A program made the position numbers and the translations under genes. A DNA stretch of 64,000 bases, from the NCBI GenBank assembly GCA_003153375.1, contig PLYM01000217.1, positions 18,825 to 82,824 on the forward strand, read 5' to 3'. This DNA is from Planctomycetaceae bacterium (lineage in GTDB: Bacteria; Planctomycetota; Planctomycetia; Pirellulales; PALSA-1355). The notes below the pieces were generated by a model. That model did not search any database. It saw only the letters and a program-made list of their open reading frames with translations, and was not told where the DNA came from. Positions 1 to 7,003 of this stretch are shown here, one piece after another. Numbering within the stretch: position 1 is the first letter of the stretch; each line of letters opens with the position of its first letter.

Positions 1-731
1 GAAAACCCCAACCGCATGCCAGCGCCGGCCGAGAAGACGATCGCCGTCAATTCGAACGGGCCGTGCGCGGTGACAAACTGCAAAAAGTTCACCCGCTCCT
101 CGAGCGTCAGCATGTAGCCGAACGTGGCCCCCAATTGCATGGCGTTGAAAACGACCGTAAATAAACCGCCAATTCCGAACAACAGCCCTCCCGCGAAGCA
201 CCGCAGGCCAATGCCGGCATTGTGTTGAACATAGAAGCCCGTCATCGCCGAATCCATGCCCCCAGGGCGACCGCGGATGGGCCGAGAAAAGTTTTCGCGG
301 TACGACTCCATCGCGGCCTGGCCGATCGCCTTGTCGGCGTACTCGCGCGAGGTATAAGCCAGGTACAGTGACAGCGCGAAGATGCCCCAGAAAATCGCGA
401 ATGCCAGCCACAACGCCCGGTCGCGCACCAACTTCCGCGGCAACTCGACGAACATCGTGCGGCCCCACTGCCGCCAGCGGAAAGTCTGGCTGCGATAGAG
501 TTGATTGTGCGCGCGACCCACGAGTTGATGGAGATACTCGACCGTGTCGAGCGGCAGTTGATAGGCATCGGCCAGCGCCAGGTCGGCACAGGCGCCCCGA
601 TAGAGACTGGCAAATCGCGAGACCTTGGCCCCGCCCAACGGCCGCGGGCCGCGCCTCTCCATCAGCCGGCACAAGCTTTCCAACTCGTGCCATTGCTCGC
701 GCCGTCGTTCCAACAGCAGGGCGACTTTCAT
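1..731 (-). CDS. Stage II sporulation protein M-like (DUF95) membrane protein, partial
   Basis: This gene runs off the left edge, so the ORF track misses it. Reading the minus strand from ATG at 731 gives an open frame of 243 codons. The first 110 residues are soluble and Arg-rich. They are followed by hydrophobic segments (around LWLAFAIFWGIFALSLYLAY, then GGLLFGIGGLFTVVFNAMQL and a third starting near the edge). This fits the SpoIIM/DUF95 integral membrane family, which outside spore formers is often paired with RDD proteins. Its ATG overlaps the stop of the upstream RDD gene as ATGA, so the two are probably translationally coupled. The function in non-sporulating bacteria is unknown. The C-terminus lies outside the window. 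Confidence 0.8.
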   Translation of the reverse strand, partial: MKVALLLERRREQWHELESLCRLMERRGPRPLGGAKVSRFASLYRGACADLALADAYQLPLDTVEYLHQLVGRAHNQLYRSQTFRWRQWGRTMFVELPRKLVRDRALWLAFAIFWGIFALSLYLAYTSREYADKAIGQAAMESYRENFSRPIRGRPGGMDSAMTGFYVQHNAGIGLRCFAGGLLFGIGGLFTVVFNAMQLGATFGYMLTLEERVNFLQFVTAHGPFELTAIVFSAGAGMRLGF

Positions 732-1561
732 GGGCTGGCGACCTCCACCGGCACGGCCACGGGGGCGCGCAAGGTCGGCTCGTGACCCGGGCGATCGGCG
801 ATGAAGGTCCGATAGTAGAGCGCTGAGAGCAGCAAGTCAGGGTTCGTGTCGATCGGCAGCCCCCACCGCAGGCACAATGGCTCCGCCAGGTTGCGGGCGA
901 TCTCGAAACGGCGCGGCGCCGAAAACAGCTCGCGCCGCGCGACGTAGGTCGACAGCGCATGGCTCATCGCCCGGCTGGCCACGAAGCCGACCGGCAACGT
1001 CTGGGCAAAGGCGACCACCTCGGGGCGATTCATCATCACCAGGCCGCGGAGCTTGCTGCGTTTCTCGACGACCACGATCGTGCCGCTGGCCAGGTCGCCC
1101 AGCCGCTGGAACCGATTGTTCGCGGTCATCGTGGCCAGGGCCAACATGTAAAGCGGCACGACGCTCAATGCCAACGGCAGCGCGTCGACGTCGCGCAGCA
1201 CGTTGCGCAGCACGGCTTGCAGCGCGTTGATCGGCTGGCCATCGATCGACAGCACGCGCAACCCCAGCAGCCGCTTGCCGGGCGTCTGCCCGTTCCAGAA
1301 GGTTTCGAACAACCCACCGTAGAACCACGACAGCACGAACCAGACGACCAGGAACACGCCCAGCCCGATGCCCGACAGGGAGGCCACGGACAGCACCAGG
1401 CAGCCCATGGCCAACAGGAACAGCACCGCCGCACGGATCGCAAAATCGATCAAAAAGGCCGGCAGCCGCCGAAACGGCCCCGCCAGCACATAGGCGAACG
1501 CGATATTCTCCGGCGTGACAATCTCGATCCGCGAATCCAGTTGTCTCGGCAGTTTCGACAT
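728..1561 (-). CDS. RDD family membrane protein
   Basis: A 277-residue protein if translation starts at ATG 1561 (MSKLPRQLD); the track's longer version adds low-complexity intergenic sequence and is rejected. It shows the RDD-family pattern: a first hydrophobic block near residues 30-55 with an Arg/Asp pair (RRLPAFLIDFAIRA), a second block, then the signature region WNGQTPGKRLLGLRVL and a third hydrophobic stretch. The last 100 residues are soluble and of unknown role. The family is poorly understood; some members take part in ion exchange. It ends in an ATGA overlap with the SpoIIM-like gene, a pairing seen in many bacteria. Confidence 0.85.
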   Translation of the reverse strand: MSKLPRQLDSRIEIVTPENIAFAYVLAGPFRRLPAFLIDFAIRAAVLFLLAMGCLVLSVASLSGIGLGVFLVVWFVLSWFYGGLFETFWNGQTPGKRLLGLRVLSIDGQPINALQAVLRNVLRDVDALPLALSVVPLYMLALATMTANNRFQRLGDLASGTIVVVEKRSKLRGLVMMNRPEVVAFAQTLPVGFVASRAMSHALSTYVARRELFSAPRRFEIARNLAEPLCLRWGLPIDTNPDLLLSALYYRTFIADRPGHEPTLRAPVAVPVEVASP

Positions 1562-1619
1562 GCGACCATTATTCGCGCGCGAAACAAGACCCGCAAGGCG
1601 GAGCCAACAAAGTAACAGG

Positions 1620-1772
1620 CTGAAGACTGAAGGCCGAAGGCTGAAGGCTGAAGGTCGGACCGGGGGGAGTAAGCCCTTCGCCCCGGCGACACTTAGGTGG
1701 CGAATTTGCGTTTTCTTGCTTTCGTTTTCATCCTTCATACTTCCGCCTTCATCCTTTCCCCCGCCTTCCGCT
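1620..1772. repeat. Low-complexity CTGAAGG-type array with an opposing CTTCAT-type array
   Basis: In the divergent spacer between the RDD gene and the SDR gene, the plus strand carries degenerate repeats of CTGAAGG/CCGAAGG (about 1620-1658). After some 70 bases comes a pyrimidine-rich stretch built from TTCATCCTTC and CCGCCTTC units (about 1728-1772). The second array is roughly the reverse complement of the first, so the region could fold as an imperfect long hairpin. No coding function is apparent; the track ORFs through it are artefacts. Confidence 0.6.
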
Positions 1773-1823
1773 CTCGGTACAGTGACGACTTCACCGACGA
1801 CTTCACCCTGAATGAGGTTTCCC

Positions 1824-2555
1824 ATGCGTTTGGCGGGCAAGACGGCGGTCATCACGGGCGGGGCGACGGGCATCGGGCTGGGCATTGCCGTGGCCTTTGC
1901 CAAGGAAGGTTGCCTGGTGGCAGTCGCGGGTCGCAGTGAGGAAAAGCTCAAGGCGGCGGCCGAATCGTGGAGCGGCGAGCCCAAGCTGTTGACCCATGCG
2001 GTCGACGTGGCCGATCGAGCCAGCGTCGGGCGGCTGTTCGACTGGGCCAACAAGAGCCTGGGGCACGTTGACATTCTGGTCAACAGCGCCGGTACCAACA
2101 CGGTCAAACGCTCGATGGCCGACATGCCGGGCGAAAGCTGGGATCTGGTGATGCAAGTCAACGCCACGGGGCCTTACAACTGCATCGCCGCCGTGCTACC
2201 CCAAATGCGCAGCCGCCGGGACGGCCTGATCATCAACATCGATTCGATCGCCGGCGTGCGGGCGAGCCTGTTGGGCGGTGTTGCCTACAGCGCCTCGAAA
2301 TTCGCCCTCACCGCGCTCAGCACGTCGGTCGCGCTGGAAGAAGGCAAGAACGGAATTCGCGTCACGAACATCTGTCCGGGCGAAGTCGACACGCCGCTGC
2401 TGCGGGCCCGACCCGTGCCGGTCACGGCCGAGCACCTGGGCCGAATCTTGCAGCCCTCGGACGTCGCCGAGGCCGCGCTGATGGTCGCCTGTCTGCCGCC
2501 CCGGGCCCACGTACACGAATTGATCATCAAGCCCACGCTGCAGGATTTTTCGTAG
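1824..2555 (+). CDS. SDR family NAD(P)-dependent oxidoreductase
   Basis: Classical short-chain dehydrogenase of 243 residues from ATG 1824, chosen over ATG 1812 because GAGG lies about seven bases upstream and the protein then begins MRLAGKTAVITGG, as is usual for the family. The cofactor motif TGGATGIG is near residues 10-17, NSAG near 87-90, catalytic Ser near 141 (IDSIAG) and YSASK (Tyr155, Lys159). The substrate cannot be read from sequence. No operon partner follows; the next gene is a convergent pseudogene. Confidence 0.9.
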   Translation: MRLAGKTAVITGGATGIGLGIAVAFAKEGCLVAVAGRSEEKLKAAAESWSGEPKLLTHAVDVADRASVGRLFDWANKSLGHVDILVNSAGTNTVKRSMADMPGESWDLVMQVNATGPYNCIAAVLPQMRSRRDGLIINIDSIAGVRASLLGGVAYSASKFALTALSTSVALEEGKNGIRVTNICPGEVDTPLLRARPVPVTAEHLGRILQPSDVAEAALMVACLPPRAHVHELIIKPTLQDFS

Positions 2556-2574
2556 TCACGACCCGATTGAGGCG

Positions 2575-2910
2575 CTACGGCAGCCAACCCCGCAGGGCGT
2601 GATGCACCCCTGCGACAAAGTCCAGCAGGGCCCGTTCTTGCGCATGCGCGAGGGCCGTGAAGTTGGCATAGATCAGCAGCCCGTCGTAGCCGGCCAGCGT
2701 GTCGGGATTGAGCGATTCGAGCCGGTCGGAGTACGTCAGCTCGATGCCGCGCTTGGTCAGCACGGGCTCGATCTGTCGGAAGCGGTCGGCGGGCCGATGG
2801 TGGCCGTTGTCGCCCAGGAATAGCACCCGAATGGGCTTGGCATCAGCGGCCGTCACCGTGGTCGCCAGAGACACCGCCAAGGCCACCGCCAGAGCAACGT
2901 ACCGAAACAT
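2575..2910 (-). pseudogene. Truncated N-terminus of a ThuA-domain/PVC-type cytochrome-like protein
   Basis: The 111-residue ORF begins with a signal peptide (MFRYVALAVALAVSLATTVTAAD). It continues as the N-terminal part of a ThuA-like Rossmann domain (IRVLFLGDNGHHRPADRF, then a GYDGLLIYANF segment). In planctomycetes this start typically opens very large secreted proteins with a heme-binding CxxCH region. Here the match ends right after LLDFVAG, where a glycine-rich loop is expected; a few unrelated residues and a stop follow. The break coincides with an inverted repeat (CGCAGGG...CCCTGCG, 2591-2614). I infer a deletion remnant. It could be expressed as a short secreted protein, but would lack most of the fold. 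Confidence 0.7.
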
Positions 2911-2938
2911 GGAGACACTTCAAAAGTTGTCAAATTGT

Positions 2939-2954
2939 TTAGTTGCCAAACTAA
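2939..2954. promoter_or_regulatory. 16-bp palindrome, possible operator
   Basis: TTAGTT-GCCA-AACTAA is a perfect 6-bp inverted repeat in an unusually AT-rich patch just upstream of the ThuA-type pseudogene start. It would suit a dimeric repressor site. No regulator gene is adjacent, so the role is a guess. Confidence 0.3.
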
Positions 2955-3170
2955 GCCCAGCTATGGCACACTACAAGGGCCCGGCGGCTCTCCCGAGGGC
3001 GTTTCGCCCCCGCCTTTCGTCGGCGCCGAGTTCGACCAGCGTGCATATTTTCCCACGCGGAGCGATCAGGCATGCAATAAGCGGTTCACCATGGTCACCT
3101 GGGCAGTGGCGCCGCCGCAGCCGGAACTCGGCACGCCAGCCCTTCATCCCTTTGGCAGAGGAGATTGGCG

Positions 3171-4223
3171 ATGCTTGCTTTCCTAGCGAACCGTGTTCTT
3201 CGGCTTTCGTTCCCTTCGTGTTTCGCCATGGCCGCAATGGCCACGGCTCTCGCGCTCTCGCTTTGTCGAGCCCAAGAGGAGGATCCCTTTGGTCCGGCAC
3301 AGCCGTCGGCTGCCGCTAAGGAAAAGCCTGCCGATGAATCGAAGACGATGGAGGCCGTTCCCGAGGAGGCGGGCAAGTCCGCCGAATCCCAAGGGGCGGC
3401 GGCCCGTTCGGGTTTGAAGGACGCGCCGATCGAGATCCTCTCGAACAGCGAGCGCAATATTCTGCTGGAACTCGACAAGCCGACCTCGATCGAGTTCGTC
3501 GAAGAACCCTTGGCTGACGTCGTTAATGATCTGAAGGACCAGCATGGTATCGAGATACAGCTGGATGACAGAGCCTTGGATGACGCGGGAATTCCTCGTG
3601 ATACGCCGATCACGCTGCCGCGCATGAACAACCTTCCCTTGCGGTCGGTGCTCGGGTTGCTCCGTCGCAAGTACGGGGTGCATTACCTGGTTCAAGCAGA
3701 CATGCTGTTGATCACGTCCAAGGATGTGGCCGAGTCCGAGGAGAACCTGGTGCGGATGGTCTATCCCGTGGGCGATCTGGTCACCGACGCAGATGACGAC
3801 ACGGACTACGGCAGCGTCGTCAAAGCGATTGTCACGACGATCGACGCCAGCACTTGGCGAACCTATCCACGGCCCTCGCACATGGCGCGACCGCAGGCTA
3901 ACCCAGTGGCGCCCGCGGCGCCCCAGGCAGCTCCATCCGTTGGTCCGCAAACAGAAGTGCCGCATAGCGGCACGCTGCATCAGGTTACGGGCGGTTTTGG
4001 CGGGATGGGTGGCGGAATGATGGGCACGGGAACGGGCGGCATCGGATTGATCGCCGATTCCCCTGGGGGCGCCGCTGGCGGTCCGGGCACCGTGGTGGTC
4101 GTGGAAAGCTCCCAGAGTCTGGTCATCGCCCAAACGCGCGAGGTCCACGAAAAGGTGCGCGATCTGCTGAAATCGCTGCGCGTCGCTCGCAAAATCGCCG
4201 ACGACGCGGCCGATGACGAATAG
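3171..4223 (+). CDS. Secreted protein with STN/secretin-like domain, tandem paralogue 1
   Basis: About 350 residues. I start at ATG 3171 rather than the track's TTG 3165 because GAGGAG sits seven bases upstream. A signal peptide ends around SLCRAQ. A low-complexity charged linker follows, then a domain with LADVVNDLKDQHGIEIQLDD and PLRSVLGLLRRKYGVHYLV. This pattern resembles the short STN/secretin N-domains used in planctomycete periplasmic proteins. Then come LLITSKDVAESEENL, a variable Pro/Gly-rich insert (GGFGGMGGGMMGTG) and a C-terminal SQSLVIAQTREVHEKVRDLL segment typical of the same proteins. There is no secretin pore domain. The next gene repeats the layout without the Gly-rich insert. 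Function unknown. Confidence 0.75.
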   Translation: MLAFLANRVLRLSFPSCFAMAAMATALALSLCRAQEEDPFGPAQPSAAAKEKPADESKTMEAVPEEAGKSAESQGAAARSGLKDAPIEILSNSERNILLELDKPTSIEFVEEPLADVVNDLKDQHGIEIQLDDRALDDAGIPRDTPITLPRMNNLPLRSVLGLLRRKYGVHYLVQADMLLITSKDVAESEENLVRMVYPVGDLVTDADDDTDYGSVVKAIVTTIDASTWRTYPRPSHMARPQANPVAPAAPQAAPSVGPQTEVPHSGTLHQVTGGFGGMGGGMMGTGTGGIGLIADSPGGAAGGPGTVVVVESSQSLVIAQTREVHEKVRDLLKSLRVARKIADDAADDE

Positions 4224-4325
4224 CAGCCTTTTCCAAGCCACCTCGGACCACGGAGACTCGCCATGGATTCCCAATAGCTCTGCACGGCTGCGTCGCGCGC
4301 CAATCGCATTGCTGGTTTCTCAAGG

Positions 4326-5033
4326 TTGTCGGGTGCCTTGAGCTTAATTGTTGCCTTGAGTTGTCTGTTGCCGATTGGGTGGGCCCGTGCGGCCGAGCCA
4401 GACCCGCGGAGCCCCGATTCATCAATCGAGTGCTTGCCCGTTGTTTCGCCACGCGAGCAGCGAGTCTTGACGGTCCTCGATCGGAAAGTTGAATTTGATT
4501 TTCAAGAGACCCCCTTGGTTGAGTTCGTCGACGAGCTTGACGGACGGTGCGGTGTCGCTGTGAAACTCGACCGTAGGGGCATCGGCGACGCGGGTGTGGC
4601 CTCTGACACGCCAATAAACTGCCGCGTCAGGGGCACTTCTCTGCGCGTCGCCCTGAAGCAATCGCTAACCGAGATTGGTTTGCATTACTTCCTCAAGGAT
4701 GGGGCCGTGGTGATCAGCAGCAAGGACGTTGCTGAGTCTGAAGACAATTTGTCGATACGCGTGTACTCAATTGGCGACATCGACGCTAATAACTACACTG
4801 GTCTCATCAATTGCATCACCGAGACCGTGTCCAAGAATTCTTGGGACGAGAACGGAGGGCCCGGAAAAATCGAGCCGGCAACCGGTTCGAAGTGTCTGAT
4901 CATTGCCCAGACCGATGAAGTACATGCCAAGATCCTGGACCTGTTGCGAGCGTTGCGCACCGCCCATAAACTGTGGCCGAGAGATGCGCGTCGTGGCGAG
5001 ATGGGCAGCGCGGTGGGTCAGGGAATGATGTAG
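4326..5033 (+). CDS. Secreted protein with STN/secretin-like domain, tandem paralogue 2 (start in doubt)
   Basis: A paralogue of the preceding gene: it shares VEFVDELDGRCGVAVKLD, the SLRVALKQSLTEIGLHYFL region, ISSKDVAESEDNL and KCLIIAQTDEVHAKILDLLRAL. The track starts at TTG 4326, and another TTG at 4338 is possible. The only well-placed ATG with a ribosome site (GGAGA before ATG 4263) is in the same frame but meets TAG at 4275-4277 after MDSQ. Read past that stop, the frame gives a complete signal peptide with a basic region ahead of LSLIVALSCLLPIGWARA. The gene is therefore either mutated, read through, or started internally at TTG. The mature domain looks intact. Confidence 0.65.
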   Translation: MSGALSLIVALSCLLPIGWARAAEPDPRSPDSSIECLPVVSPREQRVLTVLDRKVEFDFQETPLVEFVDELDGRCGVAVKLDRRGIGDAGVASDTPINCRVRGTSLRVALKQSLTEIGLHYFLKDGAVVISSKDVAESEDNLSIRVYSIGDIDANNYTGLINCITETVSKNSWDENGGPGKIEPATGSKCLIIAQTDEVHAKILDLLRALRTAHKLWPRDARRGEMGSAVGQGMM

Positions 5034-5105
5034 GCATGTTTTGTGGTCGCGCAGGGAAGGTTCACGGCTTTGTGTTCCCATTTCAGAAGTTGATCGAACC
5101 AGAAT

Positions 5106-6041
5106 ATGGCCCACGATCTGGACATCCACCCCGCGTCGCCGGATGAGTTGGTCGCCGCGCATCGCAACGTGTTCGACATCTGGAGCAAGGGACTGCCGCT
5201 CGAGGAGCACCTTCGCTATCGGCTCCATTCTCCTTCGCACTGCCGGGCGAACTGGTTCGTCGGCACGATCGACGGCCAGGTCGTCGTCTCGTTGGGTTGT
5301 TATCCCCTCGGCTTTCGTCTGCGGGGCGAAACGGTCAGCGGCATCGCCATCGGTTCGGTGTACTCGCTGCGTGAGTTTCGCGGCCGAGGATTCGCGCCTC
5401 GGCTTCTGGCGGGCGTCGAAGAGCACGCCCGGCGGACGCGGACCGCGCTCGGCGTGTTGTACTCCGACATTGGCGCCGACTATTACGCCGCGCTCGGCTA
5501 TCAAGCCTGCCCTTCGTTCGAAGGCTGGTGTGCCCCCTCGGATTTGCCGCGGCCGGCAACGGCGAGCCGGCTGATGCGATTTGCCCCTGCCGAGAATCTG
5601 CCGGCCATCGCGAAGCTCTATGCCGACTATCACGGCGCGATGCCACTATCCGTGGCGCGCGACGGGGACTATTGGCAGTCGATCCTCGAAAAGAACGCGA
5701 CCGACGAGTTTTATGCGCTCTGCGAGCCGCAGGGTATCTGGCAGGGCTATGTGCGGATCGGTCGCAAGGGTGACGATTGGCGAATCACCGACCTGGCCCT
5801 GGCCAACCAGTCTGACGAGCTTGGCGAGCAGCTTTATGCGGCGCTCGGCGAGCTTGCTCGCTCAAACGGCGCGGCTCGCGTGGGCGGCTGGCTGAGCGAT
5901 ACCGGCGCCACCCGGAAGCTCTTCACGCTCACCCCGAGGGCAACCGAGATCACGATGATCAAGCCGCTGGCGGACGTTGGGCCGCTTGACCAGAGCCTGA
6001 TCGCTGGCACCAGCCGATTTTGCGAAATCGACCACGTGTAG
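5106..6041 (+). CDS. GNAT family N-acetyltransferase
   Basis: A 311-residue protein. The N-terminal half contains a GNAT acetyl-CoA-binding motif A: IAIGSVYSLREFRGRGFAPRLL, with R-G-R-G-F-A filling the Q/RxxGxG/A pyrophosphate loop. A YYAALGYQ segment follows, as in motif B. The second half (from about residue 165) is a further alpha/beta region of about 140 residues, so this may be a two-domain acetyltransferase. The substrate is unknown. It converges with the transglutaminase gene at 6056 across a 14-bp gap, so a shared pathway is possible but not shown. Confidence 0.75.
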   Translation: MAHDLDIHPASPDELVAAHRNVFDIWSKGLPLEEHLRYRLHSPSHCRANWFVGTIDGQVVVSLGCYPLGFRLRGETVSGIAIGSVYSLREFRGRGFAPRLLAGVEEHARRTRTALGVLYSDIGADYYAALGYQACPSFEGWCAPSDLPRPATASRLMRFAPAENLPAIAKLYADYHGAMPLSVARDGDYWQSILEKNATDEFYALCEPQGIWQGYVRIGRKGDDWRITDLALANQSDELGEQLYAALGELARSNGAARVGGWLSDTGATRKLFTLTPRATEITMIKPLADVGPLDQSLIAGTSRFCEIDHV

Positions 6042-6055
6042 CGAGCTGCGCGGCC

Positions 6056-6982
6056 TCACCCAGGTTCGCCGTCGCCGAGCGGCACGGGACGGACGTCGAC
6101 CGATACATCCATGCTGTGCTGGCCGCCGCCGATGAAGATGCCTTGGATGGGACAGATGTCGCCGTAGTCGCGGCCCCAACCGATCGTCACGTGGCCCAGC
6201 GATGGAACCAGATTGTTCGTGGGGTCGAACTCGATCCAGCCCAGCCCTGGACAATAGGCCGACAACCAGGCGTGCGAGGCATCGGCCCCCTGCATGCGCG
6301 GCTGGCCATCGGGCGGAGCGGTGACCAAATAACCGCTCATGTAACGGGCGGGCAGACCCAACAGCCGCAGGCAGCCAATCTGCAAATGGGCAAAGTCCTG
6401 GCAGACACCGCGACGAATGTCCAACACCGTGGCCAGCGGCGTACTGATGTTCGTGGCCGTCGGATCGTAGACGAAATGCCGGTTGATGCGCGCCGTCAGG
6501 TCGAGCACCGCCACCAGCCAGGGACGTTCTGGCGGGAACGACTCGGCGGCGAATTCGGCCAATCCGGGGCAGGCCGCCACGTGCGGCGAATCGAAGAGAA
6601 ACTGACGCGTGTCCAGGGCTTCGCTCGTGTTCGATGATTTGGCGAACTCGCGCACTTGCTCCCAGGGCGGTGTGGCTTCCGGAGGAATGTACTGAGCCGA
6701 TAGCACGCGCACTTCGCTTTCGGCCGTCACCAGCATCTCGTGATGGGCGTCGGGAATCGAAAAGAAGTGCACCTGATTGCCGAAGTAATCGAAGTAGTTT
6801 TCCAGCTTCGCCGGTGTCGGCTGAATGGTCAGCCGGTGCTCAAGGCACGTCTGTCGGGCCGTATTGCGCGGCGTGAGGTGGATTTCGTTCTGGCACAACG
6901 AAACCGGCTCGCCGTAGAAATAGGTGGTGGTGTGGACGACGTGATACCGCATCACGGTGCCAAGATCGAAGTTTTGCAGCAT
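6056..6982 (-). CDS. Transglutaminase-like cysteine peptidase
   Basis: A 308-residue protein; an alternative start at MRYHVVHTTTYFY (codon 11, ATG 6952) fits the family equally well. The N-terminal beta domain is the bacterial transglutaminase-like N-domain. The catalytic core shows RRGVCQDFAHLQ (Cys194), DASHAWLSAY (His237) and WIEFDPTNN (Asp253), so the triad is complete. There is no signal peptide, so it should act in the cytoplasm. It is the last gene of a leftward cluster, following the ATP-grasp/alpha-E fusion by about 20 bases. In such clusters it is thought to process peptide amide bonds made by the ATP-grasp enzyme. Confidence 0.9.
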   Translation of the reverse strand: MLQNFDLGTVMRYHVVHTTTYFYGEPVSLCQNEIHLTPRNTARQTCLEHRLTIQPTPAKLENYFDYFGNQVHFFSIPDAHHEMLVTAESEVRVLSAQYIPPEATPPWEQVREFAKSSNTSEALDTRQFLFDSPHVAACPGLAEFAAESFPPERPWLVAVLDLTARINRHFVYDPTATNISTPLATVLDIRRGVCQDFAHLQIGCLRLLGLPARYMSGYLVTAPPDGQPRMQGADASHAWLSAYCPGLGWIEFDPTNNLVPSLGHVTIGWGRDYGDICPIQGIFIGGGQHSMDVSVDVRPVPLGDGEPG

Positions 6983-7003
6983 AGGATTTCACGGCAGGCC
7001 AGG

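Noticed and set aside
728-2167. Long start of the RDD gene in the track
   Set aside because: The extra 202 residues translate the repeat array and part of the divergent SDR gene; ATG 1561 fits the family start.
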